Assembly: GCA_035079385.1 (NCBI GenBank)
Contig: JAVHKY010000044.1
Span: 1,922,001-1,986,000 of the forward strand
Length of the DNA stretch: 64,000 nt
From: Aspidiotus rigidus
Lineage: Eukaryota > Arthropoda > Insecta > Hemiptera > Diaspididae
Direction: 5' to 3'
Under the pieces are notes generated by a model. The model had not been told where the DNA came from, ran no database searches, and saw only the letters and a program-made list of their open reading frames with translations. Positions 23,455 through 35,353 of the stretch are shown here, one piece after another (the stretch's first letter is position 1; each line of letters begins with the position of its first letter). A program made the position numbers and the translations under genes.

Positions 23455-24035
23455 TTTTTCTTACTAGTCTCATTACAGTATTGATACAGCGAACAAATTG
23501 TCCAATATTATTTCATTGCCTTCTCGATAAATGCTCAAATTTTATATATTTGTTAGAATGTAAGTCTAATAAAGGTTTAAAGAGAATTCGTTCATTTCTT
23601 CACTGGATATAATTTGGGCCTCCATGCCGAATTTTTTTTTTTTTAGAACTGTAATATTCTCTTGTGAGATGGTAAATCTATTTTGAGATTATTCTGCAAA
23701 GATTTTAGTATCATTCTATGAGAGTTGCTCTATCCTTGAATAAGCACGAAGTCCTTTGTATGATTGGTCCTCCAACGTCTTGTTCAATTTGGGAATCTAT
23801 CCTGTGGTTATTGACTTACAATATGAGAACCCTATGTATCAATGTATATCTCTTTGTTTCATTTATTGTAAATTTATTGCATATTATGTTTCTTAAGACT
23901 TGATTACTCTTTTATCGTTCTCCTAGTTTGGATTATACAAGAGCTCATTCAATCTTATCACCATTTACTTCTCCAGCTTAGATTCTCTTCATATATCCTG
24001 TTCTAGATTCTGATTTGTTCTGTACATATTTATAG
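23455..24035. other. 3' UTR and intron
   Basis: The 3' UTR runs to about 23,600. The rest is AT-rich with no gene. Confidence 0.4.
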
Positions 24036-24262
24036 GTGTAAAAAAAAACTATTCTCGAATGATTTTGGAAACAACAGATGGTAGATACCAATGTGGTAGG
24101 TGTCTCAAAGCAACTTACAAAAACAAACGGACTCTGTACACACATCTGAAAGATGAATGTGGTGTACTTCCTCAGCACCAATGCAATATTTGCGGTTATC
24201 AAACCAAGTGGAAAGCAAGCTTGAAGACACATATGGGTTTGATTCATAAAAGAATTGTATAA
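24036..24262 (+). CDS. lola: lola-type alternative 3' terminal exon 16
   Basis: The acceptor ATATTTATAG ends at 24035, G|GT; 74 codons and TAA follow. The linker is VKKNYSRMILETTDG. Finger 1 is CGRCLKATYKNKRTLYTHLK with C at x4; finger 2 is CNIC ... THMGLIH (x4), ending KRIV. The recognition helix region carries KWKASL, with Trp where siblings have R/Q. It is a tandem duplicate of the exon at 23,228. Confidence 0.88.
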
Positions 24263-25618
24263 TTTTTGTTTTCCATTAGTCACAACAAGCTCCAAAATTT
24301 ATCTTCAGTTGTCTCTTATATTGTTTGTTCCTTCATAATATTCTTTTATCATTATTTTTCTTTTGTACATTTGTGAGGAAACTTTAGAGTATTATAAATA
24401 CTTTTGTATTATCACATCAATTTTATTTGTATTTGGTCGCTAAAATTTTGCGTGACAGTTAACAAATTACCAAGTTTAGACTGTATTTTATTTTGGAGAG
24501 AGAGAAAAAAAAAAAAAAAAATTGGTTGCGAGACTATTCCTTCTTGTTTTTTATATATTTCCTTTGTAAAATATTCCACATGAACACCATAAGTTCTTGA
24601 CAAAATACATCTTTTTTTGTGTGTGTGTGTGTATGTGTGAATTTTCCAAGTATTCCATTTAGTCCATGTTTAGTTGTTTGGAAGTTTCTTCTTCTCAAAA
24701 CCTCAGTACTAATGTCTGAGTGGAAAGAGAAAATGCGCGGGTCTTTGGTTTCCTGATTTTGACGTGGAAAAAAATCTAGATTTTCTTAGATCTAGATCTC
24801 AGTTGAAGAAAAAGCTCAAACCTTTTTGGTTTTGATTATCAAAAGAAAATAGGAAGATGAATTTTCCTTATCTTACATTCGAGGGAAAAAAAGAAAAACA
24901 ATACAGGAGACTCCGATACTAAGGCGCTCTCATATTTTTGCGTTCATCATAAATACGACGTTATAAAATTTGAAATCATAAAGTTGAGACTCACATTGAT
25001 TGTAGTGAGGTGTTAGTATAGCATAATGTTGAAAAATTCTCAAGTGTCCAATTTTACTTTGAGTACTTCCAGGTATTACCTCATCATCAATTGTGTCGCT
25101 ACTGAAGAACAAGGCCTTAAATCTGAGTTTTTTAAACTAATAAAGTAGAAATGTACACTTGAGAAAGTTGAACTTTTATTCACGTTCCTGCGTTGAACAG
25201 CACTCGACAAACTTCTTAGGCCTGATCTAAATATCATGTACAATATTTTGTAATTTAAAATGCACGAATGTTATGTTTGATTACACCGCGGCCGCCGAAG
25301 ACCATTGGTGTCGACGCATAGCTAAATAAATAAATCTAAATAAATTCTTCACATGTGAAGTTTGCGTTGTTTGGTTGTGGACATGTATCTCAAATCTTCA
25401 GGGTTCATATTAAAATCTTAGCTTATTCTGGAAGTTATATTCTTTTGGTTGAAAGTGAGAAAAAATTGTTTTGCGCTGGCATTTCAACATAATTATATTG
25501 CTTCCCTGTCACTTGCATTTTGCTTGTCATGGGAAATATTACAACTCATTGAAACCCTATTTCACTCTCTCAAATAGAAATATGCTATTTATTTGCACAT
25601 TGCAATTTCATTTTATAG
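24263..25618. other. intron with simple repeats
   Basis: An A run (24,505-24,521) and a short TG repeat (24,619-24,638) are present. Around 25,288-25,316 there is a short GC-rich patch with GCGGCCGC and GTCGAC. No gene seen. Confidence 0.4.
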
Positions 25619-25851
25619 GTTCAAAGGTTGATTACTTAAAATCCATTTTGAGGACAAGTAATGGTGATTACAAATGCGGAAGATGCTATCAGGCTACATA
25701 CAGAAACAAGCATAGTTTGTATTCTCACCTCAAGCATGAATGTGGTATACTTCCTGGTCACAAATGCCCATTTTGCAACTACTGCACTAGACAAAGAGGT
25801 AACTTGAAGAGGCATATTATTGGAATACATAAAAATACTCGTATCATATGA
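25619..25851 (+). CDS. lola: lola-type alternative 3' terminal exon 17, divergent lead-in
   Basis: The acceptor ATTTTATAG ends at 25618, G|GT; 76 codons and TGA follow. The lead-in SKVDYLKSILRTSNGDYKC has SNGDY where siblings have xDGRY. Finger 1 is CGRCYQATYRNKHSLYSHLK with C at x4; finger 2 is CPFC ... RHIIGIH (x4) with an extra Cys (NYCTRQ) and tail KNTRII. AATAAA lies at 25942-25947. It is the most divergent of the middle group. Confidence 0.86.
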
Positions 25852-27522
25852 AAGTAGGACAATTGTATTTACATGTTCGCTAAAGTCTTGACAAATGTTC
25901 TTATATTATCTCGCTAAAGACCTGAGGTTGTTGCGTTTTTAAATAAACCATATCTAATCTAATCTATTTCCGTTAATCAAATACCTTATGTTTTGTATGC
26001 AAAGATGTTTTCTTTTGCAAATGATAGTACTTTGTTCACCCTAGAAAATCAATCCCAATTCTTGACTCTAGAAAACTATGAATAATTCTTGTATCTATTG
26101 ACTGATATTTGTTTCTCAATGCTAATTTTCAGTAATTCAAAATTAAAAATCTGATATTCTTGTTTACTTATTGCAGATTATTTTGAATTGGTATGGAGGG
26201 TCCCAGACCTTTAATGTTACTATTTTTAAAATGAGCTCTGAGACAATCTGCAGCAAATGAACAACAATATGGAATTAGTATACAAAGTATTAAGCTAGAA
26301 GAGAGGCAAAGTGAAGGATTTTATAATCAGCGTTTTGACAAGAGCGACAGCAAGAGCCGTCAAGTAGCGCAAGTTCATTGCTAATTTTTCCCTCGCAGAT
26401 TATTCATTATTTTGCTTCACATGATGAATGCAAAGGAACCATGTTGGCTGCTAAGCCCAATTGCTTTCTTTCTTCTTTACTTCTTACACAGCAAGTATGT
26501 TGTTGTGCCCTACAAAGAAGTACTTGAAGTGCGCATTTTGTTTGTTTAAAAAAGGTTATTCAAAATCAATTAACATGCGATGCAACTAATTTTCTTCAAT
26601 AGCACTTTATCAATATTACAGTTCGTTGAAAGATGAAACGAATGCGTGAAAAGTACTGTAAAGTTTGGAGAAAAAGCTACTTTTCACCATAGTGTTGTGA
26701 AATTATTATCTTGGTAACAATTCTGATGAAGAAGATTGTGGGCCATGTGATCACTGCAAGTTTTTCATTGCTTGCAAGGAGTTTTTTCAATTTTTTATTC
26801 CAGTGACTCAATGCTTGTGGTAGCCATTGCAGTGGTGTGCGCGGTCCAATTACATTAGACAGATATGGTATGACGTATTGAAGTATCAAATTCTTTAGTT
26901 CATATGTGACCTGCGATGAGAAAAGGATGTTCATTGCTCTTTGGCGCAAAAACACCATTTCTCTCTGATTGGATATCTAATAAGAGAGAAATGGTGTTCC
27001 TGTCAGTGGGCGATGAGCATCCTTTTCTCATCGCAGGTCACATAATAGGATTCTAATACCTCCGCATTTGATTGGATTATTATGTACATTGTTTTGACAA
27101 TAAGTGAAATGGTGAAAATTGGTCACAACTTGTGCATTTACTTGAATCATTTTGTATGTATGCATCAGGGATTTGGAGTAGAGGGTCACGTGACCCAAAG
27201 GGTACGGTGATTTGAAAGATCTGGTTGTGAGCTCCTATGCTGCAACAACTCAGTTACTGATGACGTTTACTTTGAATTTGAAAGTCGTTCTATTGCTGTT
27301 ATTAGACAGTGTCCCAGGTGTCACGTGACCCATACTCCAAATCATAAATTTTCTGAATTGAATGCATTTGTTCTAGACAGAGAATGAGCGAGAGCTCTTT
27401 CAACACGATAGGAAATTAATCCTTTTTTGTTTTGCCTCCTTCTAATTAAAACTATACTTTTGAATCGCTAGTCTCATCTCCAACAACTTATATTTTTCGC
27501 TTCCTGATTCATTGATTTATAG
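25852..27522. other. 3' UTR and intron with one 138-bp MITE
   Basis: The 3' UTR runs to about 25,970. The MITE at 26,905-27,042 is listed separately. Two inverted words with GTCACGTGACC lie at 27,185 and 27,325. No gene seen. Confidence 0.4.
26905..27042. mobile_element. 138-bp palindromic MITE, TA target (copy 1)
   Basis: TGTGACCTGCGATGAGAAAA is mirrored by TTTTCTCATCGCAGGTCACA, and both ends are flanked by TA (26903-26904, 27043-27044). The centre is a second hairpin around ACCATTTCTCTC...GAGAGAAATGGT. Identical length and ends at 63,583. The TA target suggests a Tc1/mariner-type origin; no transposase is present. Confidence 0.85.
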
Positions 27523-27749
27523 GTCAAAAAGGAAAATATCCCAAATGGATGTCCAGAACTTCAGATGGGCGATATAAATGTGGCAAATGTTGTAAAACAA
27601 CTTACAAAAATAAGTCCAGTTTATACAGACATTTGAGAGAAGAATGTGGCATTGTTCCTGGTCACCAGTGTCAATTATGCGACTACAGAGCCAAACAGAT
27701 GGCTCACTTGAAATCCCATCTCATTATGGTTCATAAAATTCTTATATGA
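27523..27749 (+). CDS. lola: lola-type alternative 3' terminal exon 18
   Basis: The acceptor TTGATTTATAG ends at 27522, G|GT; 74 codons and TGA follow. The linker is QKGKYPKWMSRTSDG. Finger 1 is CGKCCKTTYKNKSSLYRHLR with C at x4; finger 2 is CQLC ... SHLIMVH (x4), ending KILI. AATAAA lies at 28168-28173, beyond a finger-2 relic at 27,898 that looks like a partial copy of this exon. Confidence 0.87.
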
Positions 27750-27897
27750 AAACAAATGTTGTGTCTACAAACTTTTCTCCTATTTGTAACTCTTGCTGTC
27801 ATTCTTGAATCTCAACATTGGAATGTGATTTTGCTGTTGTATTTTATTAAGTAAAACATTTTTTTTCTTTATTTTTTTAATTTTTATTATCTTTTTC

Positions 27898-27995
27898 AGT
27901 GTGGCATTCCTCCCGGGCATTGGTGCTATTTTTGTGATTGCCGCAGTAAACTTAAAGAACAATAATTGAAGAATCGCATTTTGTTGATTTCTACT
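27898..27995 (+). pseudogene. lola: finger-2 fragment of a lola-type exon
   Basis: Directly after a T-rich tract and CAG the sequence reads TGTGGCATTCCTCCCGGGCA and translates as CGIPPGHWC-YFC-DCRSK. This is the ECG linker and the start of finger 2, followed by two stops in the frame. The first finger is missing. It resembles the matching part of the exon at 27,523. Confidence 0.6.
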
Positions 27996-28369
27996 TAGGA
28001 TTATAAATTTTGAGTTCCTTATAAATTTGAACAAGTATTATTGTTTTCAAATTTGATCCTTATTGTCCATATTTAAGAATTACAGCAAGTCCTTTGGAAT
28101 GCATAAAAAAAATTTCAATATTATCATTATCATCATCATTCTCATTTATTATTTTTTTTTCCTATGAAATAAAACTGTAGTTATGAACATAATTATAAAT
28201 CTGAAAATTCCAAATATTGTCTTACTTTTTGCCTAATACATCAAAAAATATAGTCATTACCTTTACTTCTTCAATCATCCTCTTACTTGACTACTTGTAT
28301 GAATGAATGCAAACAATGATTTGTATGTCCCATGTACTAATATACTATATATATATTTGTATCTGCAGG

Positions 28370-28490
28370 GTACATCACAAAAAATAATTTTGAAAATTAT
28401 GTGTATATAGACATTTTTGAAAACATGTTGTAATTCTGTAGAGAAAGAAAGGAATGTATTGGAGTTCTTCCTCATTGCTATGCGTAATGG
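28370..28490 (+). pseudogene. possible strongly decayed finger exon
   Basis: ATCTGCAG precedes GGTACATC, then TGTATATAGACATTTTT, then GAATGTATTGGAGTTCTTCC and CATTGCTATG. These match in order the acceptor, YRHL, ECGVLP and HCY parts of a finger exon, but with no ligand pattern left and stops between them. Confidence 0.35.
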
Positions 28491-29510
28491 CTAATTTGTG
28501 GCTCTAAACTTGTTATTATGTATAACTAGCTGCTGAGGGCTTTGCTGGAGGCTCGCACTTTACACTCGTGATATTTTGTTAGTTGAATAAGAAGGAGAGC
28601 TTAAGGCACGCGTCCTTGTGCCTCGCACTCACGCGCAGCGTATTTTGGAGCTTGCTAACGCGTTTGTTTTGTATCGCGTTCTCATGAAATTTTTCAATGC
28701 AGTTCTTCGCCAATTCTACTCTATTTTAAATTTTACTGTTCACAAAAAGTCGAAGTGAGATAAAATGAAAAAAATCTACCTGTTTGTTTCGTAAAATAAA
28801 CCTCAGCACTCAACGTCTTTACTTTGAAGCTCAAAGTGAAACAGAATATTGAGAGAGGAATGGTTTACCTTTATACACAATCTTCAAACATTTTATACTT
28901 CATCGTTCGGCTAGATGAAAAAACCTGAATATGGACGATAGGACAAAGAGACAACGTGAGAACGACAGATGACTTTGCTGTACCGATAAGAGCGAGACAA
29001 CTTTTTGGGAATAAGGTATTAACATGTTCTGCGTAGCATTGCGCGACAGCGAGTGTAACCGATCGCGTTGTTTCCGCGACACTGTGTGAAACGTTCTCTT
29101 ACCTTACAGCCAAAAACTTCCCTCGCTCTTGTCAGTCCAGCGTACTTATTGTAAATAGCGCCTTATTTACACTACACTGCGCTTTCAACTTTGCGTCGCT
29201 GCGCATGCGCTGAACAGAAAGACACAAATGACAGTAATATAGTGCCTTAATGACATTGCGTTTGCTTCAGGTGATTCTCTATTTTGTTCTTCTTTGCCTT
29301 TTGCCGTCCTGTGGATCAAGGAATGTGTCGAGCGGGGACAATTTTTTTAGCAAAACTTTTTCTCTATGGTAGCTGAAGTTTTGATTATGATCTTGAAATT
29401 TTTTGTGGAAAACACAAATAAATTATGGAAGTTTGAAAGCGATCGGTTTGGTGGTTCCCAGAACCATTATCATATCAACAGTATTTTGTTCTACCGGGAA
29501 GGAAAGTATT
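28491..29510. other. intron, a GC-richer block
   Basis: Between 28,530 and 29,230 the composition is less AT-rich, with several GCGCA / ACGCG words and a CTGCGCATGCGCTG palindrome near 29,199. Probably old transposon sequence. No gene seen. Confidence 0.35.
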
Positions 29511-29645
29511 TTCAAATGATGGGAAATATAAGTGTGAACATGTCAAAATGTGACTTTTAGACAAAAGCACAATTTGAATAATGAAGAATACTTCTCAGTC
29601 ATCATTGTTCATTCTGTAATTGAAAACCCACCTTCAAGTCTAGGG
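29511..29645 (+). pseudogene. lola: decayed lola-type finger exon
   Basis: TCAAATGATGGGAAATATAA and GTGTGAACA give xNDGKYKCE, the lead-in of finger 1. After stops and a deletion comes GAATACTTCTCAGTCATCAT and TGTTCATTCTGTAATTG, matching the ECG-P-SHH-C-x-FCNY part of finger 2. Several ligand codons are lost. Confidence 0.55.
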
Positions 29646-31470
29646 CATAAGTGTTAAATTTTTCCCCAACTGTCTTGAGTCGGAAATATGAACAAATATT
29701 CAAGACCTTTTCCTTCCTTGGTTTAATTTCCGAATCATCGTTTGTTTTTATTGTTGTGATTGTTCAAAGAAAATGGAGGAGAAAACAGGTATCCAACTGT
29801 TTTCCCAAAATTGTAACTTCTATAATCAGACGGGTCTGACAAGAGGGGGGAGGGCAACTGGGGATTTTGTCTCCGGGCCAGGTCTGTTAGGGGCTCTGGT
29901 TTCCAAGGGGAGAGGCGATTTTTTTTGGGAGGGGGTGCTGTGTTCCTTGCCCCGGACCCAACTGGAGCTCTCGACGGCCCTGCTAGTGGTTTGTTTGGAT
30001 TAGGATATGAATATTAAATATTTTATATATTACGGAGTATTTCTTGCCTGTAATGCTGATTATCATTCAGATCTATCCTAAATTCTTTGAATCTCAGTAA
30101 AAGTTCCTGGCAGTTAGATCGTCTGTTATAAATTATTGTTTGTTGTAGAAGTATTCATTTCATCCTTTCAATTTATCTACTTGCATTTTTTTTTACTTAT
30201 TTGTTATTCTCATCTTGCGATTAAAAATAAATTGAAGTTGAGCTTATCTTTGGCTACTTGTTTTACTCCATCCCAATTCAGACATCCATCGAGTCGCCTT
30301 ATGTCAGCATCACATATTGCCTTGTAGTTCTTGCTTCATTTATTGTAGGATAGAATCGCATTGTTATATTAGTCAAATCAGAATGCAGAAAAAAAATTTT
30401 CAGCGAGAGGATGAAGCTTGAGTTTCTACCAAAATGATTTTATGATGCAAGAGCGTCTGAACGTTGAACGAATATTGAGCCTCGCGGGGAAATTGAAGCT
30501 GTAACTACTCCATTGAGATTTCCTACTCTTGACGCTCGAGAGTTTTAACAAGCAAAGTTGAGACTCTTTCTCACGTAACCGGCTTGTTTTAGGCATAAAA
30601 GTTTACTCAAAAACTCGACGTTTGGAAGCATTTTACTTCATCATTTGAAGCTGGATGGCGAAAAGATACGTAAAAGCATAGACATGTACACCCAATCAAA
30701 TTTATTTTCGTTATTTTCATTGTTTAGATTTGTTCATCATCTGATTACAAGTTTGTTTGTTTTTTCCCAATATTTTTCTTTCCCTCTGTTCGAAATTTTC
30801 TAGTTCATTTTGTTGTAATCCTTCCTTTCGTCGCACTTATTTTTATTCTTTTTTATATGTGCTGTAGTAAAATTGATTTGTTACTTTTGATTTATTCATT
30901 TTAAATATTCCGTGTATTCGATTGTCTGTGATTGGTGGAGAATTGAAAACAGCGGGGGTAGAGTGGATACTTCTCCCAAAAAACCGGACCTGAACAAATT
31001 ACGTACTTTGACTCCCACACATGATAAGAAAGAAGAAGAGGGTTGTTTCTGAAGTAAATTTTGAATAAATTCATTTAGAAAGAAGAGGAATGCTGTTTCT
31101 AAATTTTATCAAGCGAGTTTCTCCTATTCATCCATCCATTCTGGAAGTAATTATGCCATGTACTCGTACTTATATCAAAATTGGTGATTGAATTCCTCTA
31201 GGACTAATTTGATGCAATGACCTGCATCACTGACGAGAAGGATACAATGAATTGACAATTACTGATTCAATTTTGTTTCCTGTAAATACAATAAGGCAAA
31301 AAGAGAAGATCTATGATCATGTATGTGCATGAATTACAACTTTTGCTTCTTACCTATTACGCAACTGTAGTAACTGTTTTAAAGCATGATGCATTTGATA
31401 TCTTCTTAGTTAACAATAAGCCATTATAATATTGTATCAATTGTATTGAACAGTTTTAATTAACCCATAG
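29646..31470. other. intron; GC-rich insert at ~29,840-30,000
   Basis: Positions ~29,835-30,000 are G/C-rich (GGGGGGAGGG, CCGGGCCAGG, CCCCGGACCC) and sharply unlike the surroundings, likely an inserted transposon fragment. The remainder to the next acceptor is plain AT-rich intron. Confidence 0.4.
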
Positions 31471-31697
31471 GTCAAAGGAAAAACTACTCCCAATTGATTT
31501 CAAAAACTCTTGATGGAAGATACAGATGCGAACAATGTCAAATTGCAACTTATAGACATAAGACCACAGTATATAGACATATAAAAGAAGAATGTGGTAT
31601 ACTTCCTTGTCACCAATGTTTGTATTGTGATTATCAGTCAAAACGCAGAGAGAATTTGAGAGTCCATTTAATAAGAGTTCATAAACGGTTTGAATAA
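31471..31697 (+). CDS. lola: lola-type alternative 3' terminal exon 19
   Basis: The acceptor TTAACCCATAG ends at 31470, G|GT; 74 codons and TAA follow. The linker is QRKNYSQLISKTLDG. Finger 1 is CEQCQIATYRHKTTVYRHIK with C at x4; finger 2 is CLYC ... VHLIRVH (x4), ending KRFE. AATAAA lies at 31775-31780. The acceptor has a purine-containing tract and is among the weaker ones. Confidence 0.87.
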
Positions 31698-33425
31698 TTC
31701 TTGTAAACAGTACTAATAATTACTTTCTTTATATCTTGGTAACTTTTTCTTGTTTGAAATGAACTGCATTGGAAAATAAATTCAATACTTAATTTTTTGT
31801 ATTTCCTCTTTTTATTTCCAAATTTCCAAAATGTTCTGTTTGGAAATCGAATTCATGTTTAGATCATTTAACTTGAATCCAAATCCCCATGATAGCAACC
31901 ACTATCCAGTTTATTTAGCGTTAAAATGTAGCGGTGTTGCAACATTGCACTCCAAAAATAATGAATACAGATTTATGTGGACGCTTAAGGGAAGTGACAG
32001 ACATATTTGAATATTATGCTTCTTGCGTTGAAATGAAGAGATGATAATTTTAAGAACAAATAATTCTCTATTCTTCGATGGTAAATTTGGATTGCATTAC
32101 AGAAAGGATTGTAATCAGCTTGAAATTAGAACACTGATAGGGGGCACCGTGCAGTGCAGTTGAACCACTCCTCTCTATTACAAGTCAACCTACTGTTGTT
32201 TATACACAGTATTTCTGCTTTATTAGTAGGCTCTGTGATAACCCCTTCCAGCTTGGCTACATAAGAAGCAACTTTGTAACAAGGCAACCTAAGCACATCA
32301 ACAATAGAATAGTGTAAGCAACAAGCCTGGTTGCTTAGTTGCTATTACTGTATTACTTCATATGTAGCAGAGCATTTTCTTAACCAATATGAAACTTATA
32401 ACATCAGGACAGGACAGTGCTGCTGAATATCTGGTTCTGTTTTGTGCGTCAAGTTTACTTTTGATTGAACATTTTTCTAGATGAAATGGTTCTTCTCCAC
32501 ACTGCACTGTTGTCTATTTACATTGAGATAAGCATTTGGTTGATGGACAAAATGAATGAGCAGAGTAAGGGGTGGGCAAAGACCGTTATCACTTCAAAAA
32601 CGGCTAGTGAAGGAGAACATTTTATATAGTTCAAGGACCGGTTTATATTGTGTCATGCATAATGTGAACAGACTGTGGCTTAAAATTCCTCCATATATAA
32701 TGTATAAAAGAAGCAACAAAAACCGAAAGTATGTTTTGCTTGTCTCATATTAGTCATGAGACAAATGTGTTTAATTGTGTGCTCAGCTGGATTTCTTTTT
32801 ACGGCTTAGATATTTTGATTATTTGCTCTTTTGATCGTGTTTTTCTTCTCTTTTTTTCTTTTTTTCTTTCTTTCTTTCTTTCTTTCTGTATAGTTATTAT
32901 TCTCTCATTCATCTGGTCTTTTGTTTTTTAGTTCATTCCACCTATCAATTGTTTACTCCAGGGGTGCTCATCACACAGCCTGCGGGCCAAACCCAGCCTT
33001 CAGAAAGGTTCCATCCGGCTACAAATGTATAACAAGGGATAAAAAAATTGATCTAATTTATTGTATTACATATTACAAAGTAATGAACATCCTATATTTT
33101 TTTTTGTAGCCCGCGGCAACTTTCAACTTGTGCTGTGTAGCTTTGTGTTCCAAAAGGTTGAGCATTCCTGGTTAACTCATTGGCCGCTTAGTTCTCTTTC
33201 AACGGTTTCCACTTTTTATTGTTTGATCGATTCCCTTCTAAATTTCTTATGTGAAATTTTTAGAATTTGCCATTACAAATACAAAATTTCATGTCTTCTT
33301 TCTATTATAACAGATGATCAAAAATCTGATTCAAAAATAAGACTTCTCAGTTTATTGATATCCCTCATAATCATTATGCTCATCTTCTTTATGTTCTTAT
33401 TTTGAGTGTACATATTTATTTACAG
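31698..33425. other. 3' UTR and intron with a hAT-type MITE
   Basis: The 3' UTR runs to about 31,800. A TTTC simple repeat spans 32,851-32,887. The element at 32,959-33,170 is listed separately. Short frames here are not family-like. Confidence 0.4.
32959..33170. mobile_element. nonautonomous hAT-like element
   Basis: The ends CAGGGGTGCTCA and TGAGCATTCCTG are imperfect inverted repeats of the CAGGGG type known for hAT transposons. The flanking octamers GTTTACTC (32951-32958) and GTTAACTC (33171-33178) differ at one base and fit the 8-base target duplication of that superfamily. No transposase frame. Confidence 0.8.
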
Positions 33426-33658
33426 GTGTAAAAAAGAACTACTCTGACATGATTTCAATGACAGCTGATGGTAAATATAGGTGTAATCAATGCTGTAAGG
33501 CAATTCATAAGTACAAAGAAAATCTGTACAGGCATTTGAGAGAAGAGTGCGGATTGCTTGGCGCTCACCAGTGTCCTTTCTGCAGCTATCGCGGAAAACG
33601 CAAGCAACATTTAAGGAGCCATGTTCTTACTGTTCATAAGAAAATTATAGAGGTTTAA
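33426..33658 (+). CDS. lola: lola-type alternative 3' terminal exon 20
   Basis: The acceptor TTTATTTACAG ends at 33425, G|GT; 76 codons and TAA follow. The linker is VKKNYSDMISMTADG. Finger 1 is CNQCCKAIHKYKENLYRHLR with C at x4; the inter-finger linker is GLLGAHQ. Finger 2 is CPFC ... SHVLTVH (x4), ending KKIIEV. The GLLG linker links it to the distal EKCCKAIYK group. No AATAAA was seen close by. Confidence 0.87.
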
Positions 33659-34760
33659 CTTTCTTCTTCTTTATTTTATTTAATTTATTATAGTCCCATT
33701 TTCTAATTTTATTCTATGAACAGGACACTTGACAATGTACTACATTGAGAAATAGGTCATTCTTCTCTCTCTCTCTCCCTTATCGCGGGTCAATGATAAT
33801 CAAGTGTGGTAGGAGCACTATTTTCCCGCAACTAATGCAAGCCGTCATGAGTAGTGAAAAATTGACTGTGTCAAAAAGTCTAAATTTGTAATCAATGTTA
33901 TTGTTGGAAACAGCTTATATCTTCTTCATTATCCTAGTATATTTTTAGAAGTGTGAGGACAGAGCAAATTTCTTACATTCAAAAATTCGAAGTAAAAATT
34001 TTTTTCATCTTCTCTCCATTCTTGTGATAATGTTGAGTATTCATTTGTGGTATGGATTGTTTATGTATGTAGAGATATTATCAAGTTATATTCAATTGAA
34101 CTCGGCAAATCTTCCTTTGTAAAACCAATCCCCCCCCCTTCTTGGAAATCCTGTTGGGTGTTTAGTGTGTGTAAATGCAATGCAGTGTATGTGTAGGTCA
34201 TGTATAAGTGAAATCGACCCATAAGACTTTGTAGAATAGATCAATAACATTGAATCAATCCTAGTATCTAAGAAGTTTTGCTCTGTTATCTGAAAAATTT
34301 CATTCCATACCTGTCAGCAATGATTATCATCTACCAAGTAACGTCTATCACTTCTTCTTAGTTTCAAGAATAATGTAAAGAGTTTTAACTTCTGTGTGCT
34401 CTTATAACTTCCCATTACTTTCCATTTTCTTATCCAATTCCTTGTTAGATCATCAACAGCGTGCCTTTGTGTCCTCTTGCGATTAATGATAATACATTGC
34501 ATTTATTTTACATATGTTACAATGTGAATTGTTCTAAGTTCAGTTGTAAGTTTTGAAAGATATAATATTTTATTTGTGTATATTCCCAATTGTATAAATT
34601 GTTGGTTGTCCTTGTTTCTTTTATTCAACATTTGGAAAAAATTTTTAGGCATGTATTGCGCAGCCTCCAATAATTCTACTGATGGATTCTTCCTGGTTCA
34701 GTCGTATTCTTGACTATAATATTTATCTTGTACTGCTTGTTTACACTTTTCTGTTTTTAG
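33659..34760. other. 3' UTR and intron
   Basis: A TC run lies near 33,762-33,778. Otherwise AT-rich with no gene. The open frame beginning at 34,682 is intronic up to the acceptor at 34,760. Confidence 0.4.
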
Positions 34761-34993
34761 GTGTGAGAAGAAACTGTTCAGAGTTTATGTCAGAGACTAT
34801 TGATGGGAGATATAAATGCGAAAAATGTTGCAAAGCGATCTATAAATACAAAGGTAACTTGTCCAGACATCTGAGACTTGAGTGTGGCTTACTCCCAAGT
34901 TTTGCATGTCAATTTTGTGACTATCGATCTAAGAAGAAAGAAAATTTGAAAACACATGTTGGCGTAATTCATAAAAAAATAATGCGCCTTTGA
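34761..34993 (+). CDS. lola: lola-type alternative 3' terminal exon 21
   Basis: The acceptor TTCTGTTTTTAG ends at 34760, G|GT; 76 codons and TGA follow. The linker is VRRNCSEFMSETIDG. Finger 1 is CEKCCKAIYKYKGNLSRHLR with C at x4; finger 2 is CQFC ... THVGVIH (x4), ending KKIMRL. AATAAA lies at 35067-35072. It is the first clear member of the EKCCKAIYK subfamily that fills the distal part of the array. Confidence 0.88.
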
Positions 34994-35353
34994 CTTTTAA
35001 TTTAGTTTGAATTTTATTTGTGAAATTATGAATTGTTTGCGTCACATAATGAACAGTTTGTTTGGAAATAAAATTTATACCTCAAAATGATCTTTTTTTT
35101 TTTTTATTCAGCTCAGTGTAATTCCTAGAATATCGAACACATTCAAAGTATTGTTTTTTCTGACAAGTGTAAATTATTTGAGATTGCAAGGGTGCGATCT
35201 TCTCAATGTTATATTTATAGTAATGATTTTTTAAATTTTGTAATGTTTCTCAAAATAGAATATTTGTCAGCTGTGATTATCACGGGTAATCTCTGTAAAA
35301 TTACTTGAAGCGCTTGGACTTGAATTTCGAAGAAATGATATCTACCTCATGTA

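Noticed and set aside
25288..25316. NotI and SalI sites close together, like a cloning adaptor
   Set aside because: The flanks are ordinary host sequence and no vector sequence is visible; two rare sites can occur by chance.
32040..32110. GATGGTAAATTTGG as a lead-in of another decayed finger exon
   Set aside because: Only a short DGK-like word matches; no Cys/His pattern follows.
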